From: Parendozoicomonas sp. Alg238-R29
GTDB lineage: Bacteria; Pseudomonadota; Gammaproteobacteria; Pseudomonadales; Endozoicomonadaceae
NCBI RefSeq assembly: GCF_947331445.1
Contig: NZ_CAMZOG010000028.1
Coordinates: 1 to 48,835 of the forward strand
Length of the DNA stretch: 48,835 nt
Direction of reading: 5' to 3'
The position numbers and the translations under genes are program-made. Positions within the stretch are counted from its first letter, which is position 1. Every line of letters begins with the position of its first letter. The notes beneath the pieces are model-generated. The model ran no database searches. It was not told the DNA's origin and worked only from the letters and a program-made list of their open reading frames with translations. Positions 8,815-17,851 of this stretch are shown one piece after another.

Positions 8815-10101
8815 ATGCCTGCCATTCGCACCAAACCACACCGACAACGATCAACGCCCTACAACCTCCGCCCACGCCGACCAGCCTTTCCTGGTCGCCA
8901 CACTCAGGCTCAGCAGAAAGTGTCGCTATCCGGCATCAAAAAAAGAGTAACTTCGATTCTTGCCGGCAAAGTCCAGCTACCCCAAGTATTTACTCTATTT
9001 ACAACCACCCCCTACCCTCTCAGCCAGAATAACAAAGATGCACTCGAAGAATGCTTATCACGAAAAGAAATTTCATTACAGAGCTACCGGAAAGAAGTGG
9101 CCTGGGGTAAATCAGTCACACTTGTTCCAGACAGTGTCTTGATGTCTTTAAATGAACAAGAGTTATCCGAAAGAGCGATTCAACTTGACACGCTGTTCAA
9201 GGAACAAGGGCCAGATAAATTTCGCTGTAAGGAGTTAGGCACCGTTCTGATCAATATGTGTATTGTGTTGAAAGCCTTAAAGGAACGCCATGACTGCTAT
9301 GCACATAAGGAAATTCAATCACTGATTCAGAGAATACAACAACACCTTGAAAGCGCCGAGACATATCACTACACAGACATTTACGCATTTGTGATGCAAT
9401 ATATCCTATTTTATGAAACATACCGGGACGGAATCGAAACGATAAATAAAAACAAAGACAAAAGAAGAACAATAAAGGGAAACCTTTCTCATATAAGTCA
9501 AATCAACTTCTCCGACAGAGAGACGGCAACAGATGAATTGCGTGACAAACTCATTCCGTTCTTCTTTTCGAACTATCCAAAATCAGACATGGATAATAAA
9601 TATCTAATATGGCCCAGCTTCGAACCTTTGGACATTCCTTTTTTTGTCCGATCTCTACGTTACAACATCAAGCCAGCGGGACTGCTTGTCTCCCGCTGGG
9701 GATTCCATGATGACTCTTTAATGGGTCTCCATGATTTTTACCGCCACGACATCACACATTGCAATGTTCAATACCAGCAACAAAGTCGTTACGGAACAAA
9801 AGCCTCACATAAAGCAATACAGGGCTGGCTAAGCAGGCTAGAAACAAAACTTGAAGAAATAACAACAAACAAAGATGTAAAACTAGCTGTCTGGCTGTTC
9901 CTATTTCAAAAACACCATGAGATGGGTAGCCCGGTTTTTAAAACCGACGAATACGAGGTGACCGGCGAAAACTTAACCAAAAAACTCAGTTATTTTGACC
10001 AACTGCCGGATACCTTGCATGCCAAACATTTTCACGCAGCGCTGGAGATTTTAAATTTCCTCGACCCTCAATCCCCCTCCACCAGCGCACACACAAGATA
10101 A
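8815..10101 (+). CDS. 428-residue protein of unknown function
   Basis: I do not recognise this protein. The first 35 residues are rich in Arg, Pro and Ser with no Sec signal and no lipobox. Residues 75-210 look mainly helical (LSERAIQLDTLFKEQ, ALKERHDCYAHKEIQSLIQRIQQ). A distinctive segment at 295-316 (RWGFHDDSLMGLH, then DFYRHDITHC) clusters His and Asp residues, including His306, His311 and His315, and could bind metal. A second His cluster, HAKHFHAAL, lies near residue 402. There is no membrane segment. It is on the plus strand between minus-strand yebC and ruvC, which are neighbours in many gammaproteobacteria, and the sequence looks more AT-rich than its neighbours. It could be an effector-like or lineage-specific cytoplasmic protein; that is speculation. 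Confidence 0.8.
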   Translation: MPAIRTKPHRQRSTPYNLRPRRPAFPGRHTQAQQKVSLSGIKKRVTSILAGKVQLPQVFTLFTTTPYPLSQNNKDALEECLSRKEISLQSYRKEVAWGKSVTLVPDSVLMSLNEQELSERAIQLDTLFKEQGPDKFRCKELGTVLINMCIVLKALKERHDCYAHKEIQSLIQRIQQHLESAETYHYTDIYAFVMQYILFYETYRDGIETINKNKDKRRTIKGNLSHISQINFSDRETATDELRDKLIPFFFSNYPKSDMDNKYLIWPSFEPLDIPFFVRSLRYNIKPAGLLVSRWGFHDDSLMGLHDFYRHDITHCNVQYQQQSRYGTKASHKAIQGWLSRLETKLEEITTNKDVKLAVWLFLFQKHHEMGSPVFKTDEYEVTGENLTKKLSYFDQLPDTLHAKHFHAALEILNFLDPQSPSTSAHTR

Positions 10102-10113
10102 AGAAGAGGAGAA

Positions 10114-10135
10114 CCTGCCCGCAGAACACGGGCAG
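10114..10135. terminator. Small hairpin between two convergent genes
   Basis: CTGCCCG at 10115-10121 pairs with CGGGCAG at 10129-10135 around a seven-base loop. It sits in the 45-base gap between the 428-residue gene and yebC, which converge. No T tract follows on either strand, so its terminator role is only suggested by position. Confidence 0.35.
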
Positions 10136-10146
10136 AGACAAACAGG

Positions 10147-10893
10147 TCAGCCCAGCTGCTCCATAATCTCCGCAGAGATATCAGCGTTGGTGTAAACCTC
10201 TTGCACGTCATCCAGATCTTCCAGACGGTCGATCAGCTTCAGAACTTTTTCTGCACCGCCAACATCCATCTCCGCTTGAGTGGATGCAATCATCGCTACT
10301 TCACCACCTGCAGGAGTTAAACCGGCTTTTTCCAGTGCATCTTTAACAGTCATGAACTCAGTCCATTCTGTTAGCACTTCAATGGAGCCATCATCATTGG
10401 ACACAACATCTTCCGCACCCACTTCCAGTGCAATGTCCATGATCTGATCTTCATCAGCACCTGGTTCAAAAAAGATTTGTCCCTTGCGCTCAAATAAATA
10501 AGCCACAGAACCGTCTGTACCCAGGTTACCGCCATGCTTGGAAAATGCATGACGAACCTCAGCCACAGTCCGGTTACGGTTATCAGTCAGACACTCAACC
10601 AATACCGCTACACCACCAGGGCCATAACCTTCGTAGACAATCTCTTCCATGTTGGAATCATCATCACCACCGGCACCACGCGCAATAGCACGATTAATGG
10701 TGTCACGGGTCATATTGGCGCCCAGCGCCTTGTCGACAGCCGCTCGCAAGCGAGGGTTATCTTCAACGTTACCACCACCCATTTTGGCAGCAACCACAAG
10801 CTCACGAATCAGCTTGGTAAAAATCTTGCCTCGCTTGGCATCTTGCGCAGCCTTGCGATGCTTGATGTTGGCCCATTTACTATGACCGGCCAT
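10147..10893 (-). CDS. yebC: YebC/PmpR-family protein (TACO1-like)
   Basis: YebC-family proteins are widespread. They were described as transcriptional regulators, and more recent work links them to ribosome function at proline-rich stretches. The 248-residue product starts [22 protein letters not shown], the hallmark N-terminus, and carries the conserved [22 protein letters not shown] segment. I chose the ATG at 10893 because GAGG precedes it by six bases; a TTG two codons upstream is less likely. It lies downstream of aspS on the same strand, as in many gammaproteobacteria, with an aspS terminator between them. Confidence 0.96.
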   Translation of the reverse strand: MAGHSKWANIKHRKAAQDAKRGKIFTKLIRELVVAAKMGGGNVEDNPRLRAAVDKALGANMTRDTINRAIARGAGGDDDSNMEEIVYEGYGPGGVAVLVECLTDNRNRTVAEVRHAFSKHGGNLGTDGSVAYLFERKGQIFFEPGADEDQIMDIALEVGAEDVVSNDDGSIEVLTEWTEFMTVKDALEKAGLTPAGGEVAMIASTQAEMDVGGAEKVLKLIDRLEDLDDVQEVYTNADISAEIMEQLG

Positions 10894-10986
10894 CGGCAAT
10901 CCTCGGGAATACGAAAAACGATTATTATATCGCGATCACAGCGTACAGCCTAGGCTGTGCACAATAACCATGCAGTTTGCCGATAT

Positions 10987-11021
10987 AAAAAAACCGGGAA
11001 CAGTCAAAACCATCCCCGGTT
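10987..11021 (-). terminator. Intrinsic terminator of aspS
   Basis: On the minus strand AACCGGG pairs with CCCGGTT and is followed by a run of T bases (positions 10991-10987). It begins about 20 bases after the aspS stop codon. The loop is long (16 bases), but stem and tail are clear. Confidence 0.75.
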
Positions 11022-11040
11022 CCAGCATCAGAGCTTACAA

Positions 11041-12825
11041 TCAGTGACTCGTCGCAGATGCTGCATCACGACGAATACGGATATTCAAATCATGAAGCTG
11101 CTGCTGATCAACCACACTTGGCGCTTGTGTGAGCTGACAAGAAGCTGACTGGGTTTTCGGGAAAGCAATGACTTCACGAATATTGTCAGTTCCAGATAAC
11201 AACATGCACAGACGATCCAAACCAAAGGCCAAGCCAGCATGGGGCGGTGCACCAAACTTCAGAGCATCCAGCAGGAAGCCAAACTTCTCACGCTGCTCTC
11301 CTTCTTCAATGCTCAACACACGGAATACCGCCTGCTGCATATCTTCTTTGTGGATACGTACAGAACCGCCACCCACTTCGTAACCGTTGATAACCATATC
11401 GTAAGCACGAGACAGAGCATCAGCAGGGCGAGCTTCAAGCTCTTCTGGTGTGCAGGTTGGTGCAGTAAACGGATGATGCAGAGCTGTGAGATTCCCTTGA
11501 CTGTTTTCTTCAAACATCGGGAAGTCAACAACCCACAGAGGTGCCCACTCACAGGTATACAGATCAAGATCTGCACCCAGCTTGCAGCGCAACGCACCCA
11601 GAGCATCGTTCACAACTGTAGCGCTATCAGCACCGAAGAATACGATATCGCCATTCTTGGCTTCCAGACGATCCATGATATTCATGGCCACTTCTTCGCC
11701 CAGGAACTTCAGGATTGGAGACTGTAGGCCTTCAACACCATTCTCCAGTGCATTGACCTTGATCCAGGCCAGACCTTTCGCACCATAGTTGCCAACATAC
11801 TTGCCGTAATCATCAATCTGCTTACGGGTCAGCTTTTCAGCGCCAGCGGGCAGTTTCAGTGCAGCAACACGACCCTTCGGATCGTTCGCAGGCCCTTTGA
11901 AGACTTTGAAGTCTACACCGGCAACCAGGTCATCAATATCGGTCAGCTGCAGAGGGATACGCAGATCAGGCTTGTCGGAACCATACAGACGCATAGCATC
12001 AGCAAAGGTCATGTGAGGGAACTCACCCAGATCAACATTCAGCAGTTCGCTGAACATTTTAGCGACCATATCTTCGGTCGTACCCATTACTTCCTCTTCG
12101 CTCATAAACGAAGTTTCAATATCGATCTGGGTAAACTCTGGCTGACGCTCTGCACGCAGGTCTTCATCACGGAAGCACTTGACGATTTGGTAGTAACGAT
12201 CGAAGCCGGACACCATCAGCAGCTGCTTGAATAACTGTGGAGACTGAGGCAATGCGTAGAAAGACCCAGGATGCACACGACTAGGAACCAGATAATCCCG
12301 GGCGCCTTCTGGCGTAGCTCGGGTTAGCACTGGTGTTTCAATATCCAGAAAGCCCTTATCTTCAAGATAATTACGCACCAGGCGGGTCGCCTTGCTGCGC
12401 ATAATCAGCTTTTCCTGCATCTCCGGGCGACGAAGATCCATATAGCGATAGCACAAGCGAACGTCTTCGCCAACATCTGTGTACCCATCTAACTGGAACG
12501 GAGGAGTTTGGGCAGCGTTCAGGATCTCAACGTCTTTACCCAGCACTTCAATCTCACCCGTAGACATATTGGGATTGACAGTACCTTCTGGGCGAGGACG
12601 CACCAGACCGGTAATTTTCAATACATACTCGCTACGGGCTTTATCTGCCAGTGCAAAGGCTTCTTCAGTATCGGGATCGACAACAACCTGTGCAATACCT
12701 TCCCGATCTCGCAGATCAAGAAAGATAACGCCACCATGGTCACGGCGACGGTGCACCCAACCACATAGTGTTACAGTTTCGCCGTTATGGCCCTGATTCA
12801 GATCGCCACAATAATGGCTGCGCAT
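11041..12825 (-). CDS. aspS: Aspartate--tRNA ligase
   Basis: AspS charges tRNA-Asp with aspartate; some bacterial forms also charge tRNA-Asn, which cannot be decided here. The 594-residue product has the bacterial order: an N-terminal OB-fold anticodon-binding domain ([21 protein letters not shown]), class II motif 2 ([19 protein letters not shown]), a bacterial insertion domain and motif 3 (GLAFGLDRL) near the C-terminus. Length fits the bacterial type. It is upstream of yebC on the same strand, with its own terminator. Confidence 0.98.
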   Translation of the reverse strand: MRSHYCGDLNQGHNGETVTLCGWVHRRRDHGGVIFLDLRDREGIAQVVVDPDTEEAFALADKARSEYVLKITGLVRPRPEGTVNPNMSTGEIEVLGKDVEILNAAQTPPFQLDGYTDVGEDVRLCYRYMDLRRPEMQEKLIMRSKATRLVRNYLEDKGFLDIETPVLTRATPEGARDYLVPSRVHPGSFYALPQSPQLFKQLLMVSGFDRYYQIVKCFRDEDLRAERQPEFTQIDIETSFMSEEEVMGTTEDMVAKMFSELLNVDLGEFPHMTFADAMRLYGSDKPDLRIPLQLTDIDDLVAGVDFKVFKGPANDPKGRVAALKLPAGAEKLTRKQIDDYGKYVGNYGAKGLAWIKVNALENGVEGLQSPILKFLGEEVAMNIMDRLEAKNGDIVFFGADSATVVNDALGALRCKLGADLDLYTCEWAPLWVVDFPMFEENSQGNLTALHHPFTAPTCTPEELEARPADALSRAYDMVINGYEVGGGSVRIHKEDMQQAVFRVLSIEEGEQREKFGFLLDALKFGAPPHAGLAFGLDRLCMLLSGTDNIREVIAFPKTQSASCQLTQAPSVVDQQQLHDLNIRIRRDAASATSH

Positions 12826-12895
12826 GATTAACCTCGAATTCTCGCTTTATGCCGGCTTGTACCGGGCCTGACTATTCCTAATCCCAATCGCAGGT

Positions 12896-13168
12896 TCAAT
12901 CGCTGGTTGCTGCGCAGGAACCGCAGCCGCTCTTGGTGTCTTTGCTAGGACAGTGATTATCTGTTGTTGCCAGATTTTTTTTCTGCTCGCCTTTGAAATC
13001 AGTCTCATACCAGCCACCGCCCTTTAAACGGAAAGAGGGTGCGGATATCTGTTTCTTAAGTTCCGGCTTGCCACAGTGAGGGCAATTGGTCAGAGGCTCA
13101 TCACTAAACTTCTGGATAGCCTCATGGGAGCCCCCACAATCCTGACAAAGATACTCATATATAGGCAT
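12896..13168 (-). CDS. FmdB-family zinc-ribbon protein
   Basis: The 90-residue product starts MPIYEYLCQDCG, the standard opening of FmdB-type regulatory zinc ribbons. Two CxxC knuckles (Cys8/Cys11 and Cys29/Cys32) would hold one zinc ion. A conserved FRLKGGGWYETDF segment follows. The C-terminus has extra cysteines (GCGSC). These small proteins commonly sit upstream of aspS, as here, 70 bases away; their function is not established. The Shine-Dalgarno sequence before the ATG is weak. Confidence 0.88.
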   Translation of the reverse strand: MPIYEYLCQDCGGSHEAIQKFSDEPLTNCPHCGKPELKKQISAPSFRLKGGGWYETDFKGEQKKNLATTDNHCPSKDTKSGCGSCAATSD

Positions 13169-13364
13169 GAATTAAGCGCCCAAAAAGCCTGATCACTAAA
13201 ATGACCGGGCATTATCACAAGGGAAACGGGGATTGTCATCACTGTTTTACCCCCCAGAGTCGTCGAATCAGTCAGCACCCTTACATATTCGCCTTAAAAA
13301 CCTGCGGCTTATACATCTCGAATTTGCACAAACCGCAGCCATTGTCTATTTCATAAGCCTGCAC

Positions 13365-13377
13365 GATCTTCAAGATC
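13365..13377. promoter_or_regulatory. Short palindrome upstream of the first porin
   Basis: GATCTTCAAGATC is a perfect 13-base palindrome about the central base. It lies 28 bases before the porin ATG, in the gap shared with the divergent FmdB-type gene. It could be an operator, but short palindromes also occur by chance. Confidence 0.25.
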
Positions 13378-13404
13378 ATCGGAACGAACCGGAGTAGAAC
13401 CACA

Positions 13405-14793
13405 ATGCTAACAACGCAAAAAAAAGCGCTAACAACGCAAAAAAAAGCGACGGCAGGCCAAGGTGGAACCATTACTCGGCTGGCAGTCGCCACTCTTGCT
13501 TCAGGGTTGATTATGCAGCCAGCCTTGGGGCGTGACCAAAACGAAATTGCCAAACAACCTCAAAGCATGCCTGACATGTTCACCGCAATGGCGAATGACA
13601 CCACCATTGATCTCGGGCTGCGCAACTTCTACTTTAACAGAGACTTTAGGGATAAAAGCACAGATAATAGAGGCAACACCCTGCCTGGCACTGCAGAGAG
13701 CTGGAGCCAAGGTGCACGAGTCGATTTACAATCCGGTTATTTTGCCGACATTATCGGCTTTGACGCTTCCTGGTTTGGAGCGTTAAAGCTTATCGGAGAG
13801 GACGACAAATTCGGCTCCGGCGCCCTGAGACAAAAATCATCAAAGGTAAAAAATGGCAAAGTCGTTGCTAACCAGGAAAGCTACGACAAAATCGGTCAAG
13901 CCTACCTGAAAGCCCGCTTTGGCGATGACAATATCAACGCACACCTAAAAGCAGGGCGCATGCTTCTGGATACACCACTACTGAATGACAGCAATTCCCG
14001 CACCACACCTTCCAGCACACAGGGTATTTTGGCAGAGCTGGAAGTATACAAGCTGGGCTTCTATGGCATTTTCTCAGACAAGGCCTCAGGCAAAACAGAA
14101 TCCGGCTTCCACTCCTACAAAAACGCTAATGGCGATACTTGGAACGTCGGCATTCTTGGTGCCTCTTTCGCTCTGGAGAACGGTTTAGCTTTCCACGCCG
14201 CTACCGGTAAAGCGGATAAATATATCAAGCAAAACTTCTTAAATGGTTCTTACACTCTGGATCTGGGTAGTAAAACCGCTCTACTGTTAGATGGTTATTA
14301 TCAAACAAGCAAAGATGACGGCCGCTATTATGATGGCAAACTGGACAGTAAACTCTGGAACCTGGCATCACGACTCTCATTCGACAACCTGTCTTTCATG
14401 CTCTCTTTCCAGAGTGTTATTGGAGACAGCTTTGATTATTGCTGGGATGGCTGCAACCATGACGACAACGGCTTAATCACTTGGAACGCTGTTCAATACC
14501 TTGATTTTAATAAGAAAAATGAAAAGTCATGGCAGAGCCGGGTTGATTACTCCTTTGATAACTGGGGAATTCCCGGTTTAAGCATTATGGCTCGCTATGT
14601 AACTGGCGAATTTAAAGACACCAAGAAAGTGAGCGAATGGGAACGCAATACCGACCTGCGCTACACATTTAAAAATGGAACCCTTGAAGGATTAGCAATT
14701 ACCTGGAGAAACGCCACAGTCAGGAGCGCCACCAAAGGTAACTCTATAGATGAAAATCGTCTAATTATTGACTACACCATCCCTCTTATCTAA
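13405..14793 (+). CDS. OprD-family outer-membrane porin (copy 1)
   Basis: OprD-type porins are 18-stranded outer-membrane channels that admit small nutrients such as amino acids or organic acids. The 462-residue product has an unusually long signal-peptide n-region (two LTTQKKA repeats), then a hydrophobic core (LAVATLASGLIMQPALG). The mature part shows family traits: LRNFYFNRDF at the start, QGARVDLQSGYFADIIGFD, KAGRMLLDTPLLNDSNSRT, and strands ending in an aromatic-poor terminal IIDYTIPLI. GGAG lies ten bases before the ATG. It is followed by a second OprD-type gene on the same strand. Substrate cannot be told from sequence. Confidence 0.9.
   Translation: MLTTQKKALTTQKKATAGQGGTITRLAVATLASGLIMQPALGRDQNEIAKQPQSMPDMFTAMANDTTIDLGLRNFYFNRDFRDKSTDNRGNTLPGTAESWSQGARVDLQSGYFADIIGFDASWFGALKLIGEDDKFGSGALRQKSSKVKNGKVVANQESYDKIGQAYLKARFGDDNINAHLKAGRMLLDTPLLNDSNSRTTPSSTQGILAELEVYKLGFYGIFSDKASGKTESGFHSYKNANGDTWNVGILGASFALENGLAFHAATGKADKYIKQNFLNGSYTLDLGSKTALLLDGYYQTSKDDGRYYDGKLDSKLWNLASRLSFDNLSFMLSFQSVIGDSFDYCWDGCNHDDNGLITWNAVQYLDFNKKNEKSWQSRVDYSFDNWGIPGLSIMARYVTGEFKDTKKVSEWERNTDLRYTFKNGTLEGLAITWRNATVRSATKGNSIDENRLIIDYTIPLI
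13408..13449 (+). repeat. Two perfect 21-bp tandem repeats at the start of the first porin gene
   Basis: The unit begins CTAACAACGC, continues with eight A bases and ends GCG. It occurs twice in immediate succession right after the start codon. The result is the duplicated peptide LTTQKKA-LTTQKKA in the signal-peptide n-region. Each copy holds an A8 tract. Reading frame is kept because the unit is a multiple of three. Confidence 0.9.
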
Positions 14794-14815
14794 TTCACTG
14801 ATTGAAATAAGCTAA

Positions 14816-14855
14816 CCAGACACTGACAAAAAAGAAATAAAAAACCAGTGTCTGG
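14816..14855 (+). terminator. Hairpin after the first porin gene
   Basis: CCAGACACTG (14816-14825) is a perfect ten-base inverted repeat with CAGTGTCTGG (14846-14855) around a 20-base A-rich loop. It starts 22 bases past the porin stop codon. The tail TAATTG is poor in T, so termination is likely but not textbook. Confidence 0.5.
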
Positions 14856-15101
14856 TAATTGTACAACCCCCATAACACAAGACTATTCATTATTAAAATA
14901 CCTAACATCTCTATGTTGCATTTCCTAAAAACCTATTGAACAATGGAAGTACACATGCGTTTCATGTGTGGTTGCCCGGGGAGGCACGCCGTTTGCTTCA
15001 CACTGTTGTAAGAAGTTTCTAAGGATTAGAAGCAATGTGTTTTGGTAATTGCCATAAAAAGAAAAGCCAAAAACAACAACACCCAAGGAGCTGGTGTAAG
15101 A
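14856..15101 (+). promoter_or_regulatory. Structured leader region of the second porin
   Basis: Together with the hairpin before it, this fills the 308-base gap between the two porins. It holds two further small hairpins. One is ACACATG/CATGTGT at 14951-14969 with a five-base loop. The other is TTCTAA/TTAGAA at 15017-15031 with a three-base loop. Between them is a GC-rich patch (CCCGGGGAGGCACGCC). I recognise no riboswitch family. It may be a structured 5' untranslated region controlling porin synthesis, for example as a small-RNA target. Confidence 0.35.
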
Positions 15102-16433
15102 ATGAAATCACTAACAAAAAGTACATTAAGCGTTGCTATTGTTGCAGCTATGGCTGCCACTTCCGCACAAGCTGAACAATTTATGGATGATAGTTCCCTG
15201 AATATTCATTTTCGGAACTACTACATGAATAAAGATGTGAAAAGCGGCACAGCAAAATCAGATAAAGATAAATCCTGGGTTCAAGCCATTCGCGCTGATT
15301 TCAAATCAGGATATTTCGCCAATATTATTGGTGTTGATTTAAGCTCACACTACGCTCTAAAACTTACAGAAAGCAGTGGCACATCCACAGCAAACAACCT
15401 CCTTCAAAAAGGCGGAAGAAATAAAGGCCATAGCTACGGCAAAAACTTTGGCGCTGTGAAAATCAATCTGCTCGATAACGGTGTAGCGAAATATGGCCGC
15501 ATGGTTATGGATACACCGCTACTCAACGAGAACGACTCCCGCTCACTACCAAGCACCACGGAGGGCTTCTACGCTGACTACTCAATGGAAGGCTTTACCG
15601 TGTATGGAGCCGTTGCCAAAGCAGGCAACAAACGTGACCAGTCAGGTTACGAAGATTATGCAATCTTTGTAAGAAGAGACTCTAATGGCGATAATGTCAT
15701 AGATAACTCTGATGAACTGGTCTCAGACAAGAAAGAAGATGTAAAAACTGTCGGCATTTCCTATGAAGTCGACGGATTAAACCTTGGGCTCGCCTATGGC
15801 AAACAGAACGACTTTGCTTCAGCACTCTATGCGGATGCTGGCTACACCTTCAAAGTTGACCAAATGACATCTTTTAACTTTGGCGCTCAATATGGAAAAA
15901 TTGAGGCCATAGGTCTCAACAAGCGCAACCAGATAATTAAATCAATCGGTGAAAAGGACAATATTTCCTGGCACGGATTAACCGCTGGCATGAATCACTC
16001 AAACCTGAGTGCAAGCTTGAGCATGACCGATGTGAGCGATCCAAAAGGCGGATTTGCTGACGCGGGAACGCCATGGCGCGGAGGGGAAGACTCCACTGGC
16101 TTCAATGGCTACAACGCTGTGCAAATCAGCGACTTCAACCACGCCAATGAAACCTCATACAAAGTTAAGGTTGGTTATGACTTCTCGGACATGATCGAGG
16201 GCCTGAGTGCTTCCGCTCTGTTCGTGGATGGTGAAATTGACAACTCTGGCTCTGATAGTGACGTTGATACCAGCGAGTACAATGTTCGTCTCGATTATGC
16301 TGTTCCACAAATGGATGGTTTAACCGTGACTCTGCGCCATGCCAAATATGAGTATGATGCCAAAACCAACGCGAACGACAAAACCCAGAAAGATTCACGC
16401 ATTCTTATAACCTACGATTTGGCTGTATTCTAA
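15102..16433 (+). CDS. OprD-family outer-membrane porin (copy 2)
   Basis: This is a second OprD-type channel. I chose the ATG at 15102, which has AAGGAG 11 bases upstream and gives a clean signal peptide, MKSLTKSTLSVAIVAAMAAT followed by SAQA. The earlier in-frame TTG would add 20 charged residues. The 443-residue product shows IHFRNYYMNKDV, IRADFKSGYFANIIGVDLS and YGRMVMDTPLLNENDSRSLPS, matching the copy-1 landmarks, so the two genes are paralogues. A strong terminator follows. Different loops suggest different substrates. Confidence 0.92.
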   Translation: MKSLTKSTLSVAIVAAMAATSAQAEQFMDDSSLNIHFRNYYMNKDVKSGTAKSDKDKSWVQAIRADFKSGYFANIIGVDLSSHYALKLTESSGTSTANNLLQKGGRNKGHSYGKNFGAVKINLLDNGVAKYGRMVMDTPLLNENDSRSLPSTTEGFYADYSMEGFTVYGAVAKAGNKRDQSGYEDYAIFVRRDSNGDNVIDNSDELVSDKKEDVKTVGISYEVDGLNLGLAYGKQNDFASALYADAGYTFKVDQMTSFNFGAQYGKIEAIGLNKRNQIIKSIGEKDNISWHGLTAGMNHSNLSASLSMTDVSDPKGGFADAGTPWRGGEDSTGFNGYNAVQISDFNHANETSYKVKVGYDFSDMIEGLSASALFVDGEIDNSGSDSDVDTSEYNVRLDYAVPQMDGLTVTLRHAKYEYDAKTNANDKTQKDSRILITYDLAVF

Positions 16434-16458
16434 AGAGGGTTTAGCCAGACCAGACCTC

Positions 16459-16487
16459 AAAGCCGCTATCTCGATAGCGGCTTTTTT
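16459..16487 (+). terminator. Intrinsic terminator of the second porin
   Basis: AAAGCCGCTAT pairs with ATAGCGGCTTT around the loop CTCG and runs into a T tract. It lies 26 bases after the porin stop codon. This is a textbook rho-independent terminator. Confidence 0.92.
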
Positions 16488-16625
16488 ATTTTAAATAAAT
16501 TACCAGTCAGGCAACTCTACCATTCAACAATTCCTGTGAAGCGTTTATAGTGCACAGGACAAGGGCGACCGCTCTAAACCACAATAAAAATCAAGAATAA
16601 TAAAACCAGTGCAAACAGGAATAAA

Positions 16626-17438
16626 ATGAGATCCCTTGAAGGAAAAGTCGTCGCAATTACTGGCGCCGGGTCAGGCATAGGGCAACATCTTGCAATCGAG
16701 CTCGCTCGCCAGGGATGCTTACTATCTCTCGCAGAAATTAATCCTTCGAGCATGAAACTCACTTGCGAGATGCTCCCTGAAAACTGCCAGTACCAAACCA
16801 GTACTACAGATGTTTCAAAAAAAGAGCAGGTTGATAAGTTCGCCGAAAGCACCATTGAAAAATTTGGCCACGTTGATGTACTGATAAACAACGCCGGTGT
16901 CGCACTCTCTCAAACCATCAGCGATATGGATATTGAAGAGATGGAGTGGTTAATGAATATCAACTTCTGGGGCGTTGTCTATGGTTGCAAAGCATTTCTT
17001 CCCCACCTGTTGAAACAGAAAGAAGCCCATATCGTTAATACCTCCAGCGTTTTTGGACTTATGGCCGTTCCTACTCAGGGAGCCTATAACGCCAGCAAAT
17101 TTGCCGTGCGAGGCTTTACTGAAGCCCTCAGTCAGGAGATGAAACACACCGGCATTAATGTATCCTGCGTTTATCCAGGCGGCATCAAAACCAATATTGT
17201 TAAGCACGGCCGCTACCATATTGGCCCGGATAATAACGAAGATCAGGATATCGCTGCCAGCAACTTTGAACAGATGGCAACAACAACGCCCCAAAGAGCT
17301 GCACAGGTGATGATCAATGGAATATTGAACAACAGAAAACGGATAATGATTGGGTCAGATTCACTTCTTATCGACTGGCTGGTTCGTCTCCTCCCCACCA
17401 GTTACGAAAAAATTCTTAGCAAGGGCCTACATCGCTGA
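16626..17438 (+). CDS. Classical short-chain dehydrogenase/reductase
   Basis: The 270-residue product is a classical SDR that would use NAD(P)H for carbonyl/hydroxyl interconversion. The cofactor motif TGAGSGIG is near residue 12 and the NNAG motif near residue 88. The catalytic Ser sits in VNTSSVFG, and the Tyr-Lys pair in YNASKFAVRGFTEAL. An AGGA sequence lies five bases before the ATG. Acidic residues after the second strand (LAEIN) suggest a preference for NAD(H), though this is weak evidence. No pathway partner is adjacent, so the substrate is unknown. Confidence 0.9.
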   Translation: MRSLEGKVVAITGAGSGIGQHLAIELARQGCLLSLAEINPSSMKLTCEMLPENCQYQTSTTDVSKKEQVDKFAESTIEKFGHVDVLINNAGVALSQTISDMDIEEMEWLMNINFWGVVYGCKAFLPHLLKQKEAHIVNTSSVFGLMAVPTQGAYNASKFAVRGFTEALSQEMKHTGINVSCVYPGGIKTNIVKHGRYHIGPDNNEDQDIAASNFEQMATTTPQRAAQVMINGILNNRKRIMIGSDSLLIDWLVRLLPTSYEKILSKGLHR

Positions 17439-17518
17439 TAGCTTTATCTCTTCATTAAAACTCATATCGACCAGATTCAGTCTTGAAAAAACAGAATCCG
17501 GTCGATACGCGCCAAACC

Positions 17519-17851
17519 TCAGGAAGAAGCGAAGTCTTTCAGCTTTTTCAAAGGTCTTATTTTTACTTGAATAGAAGCGGGCTTTGCCGCAACATCCATT
17601 AACTCGCCGGGACGAAAAGGGTTAGGAACATTCTTTTTCGCTTTTTGGGCGGGCTTCTTCTTGGTCACAATTTTTAAAAGCCCTGGAATGGCAAACTCAC
17701 CACAACCGCGCTTTTTAATATGGCGTTCAATAAGATCAGTCAGTTCATCAAGAACATTGCTCACATCCTTGCGCGAAAGCTCAGTATTCTCAGCAATCTC
17801 ATTAAGAACCTGGCTCTTGGTGTACTTTTCCTTGATAGCTGCACCTGGCAT
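17519..17851 (-). CDS. HU-family DNA-binding protein
   Basis: The 110-residue product has the HU/IHF fold. It starts with a helical dimerisation part (YTKSQVLNEIAENTELSRKD, then VLDELTDLIERHI). A segment resembling the HU core follows (GCGEFAIPGLLKIVTKKKPA), then a basic, Pro-containing DNA-binding arm (KNVPNPFRPGELMDVAAKPA) and a C-terminal helix that is Lys-rich. It is about 20 residues longer than canonical HU and differs from HupA/B, so it is probably a divergent nucleoid protein. The start has GGAGA seven bases upstream. It stands alone, divergent from the cold-shock-domain gene. Confidence 0.85.
   Translation of the reverse strand: MPGAAIKEKYTKSQVLNEIAENTELSRKDVSNVLDELTDLIERHIKKRGCGEFAIPGLLKIVTKKKPAQKAKKNVPNPFRPGELMDVAAKPASIQVKIRPLKKLKDFASS

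Noticed and set aside
8815-10101. Transposon or phage origin of the 428-residue gene
   Set aside because: I see no transposase or integrase motif, no terminal inverted repeats and no target-site duplication around it.
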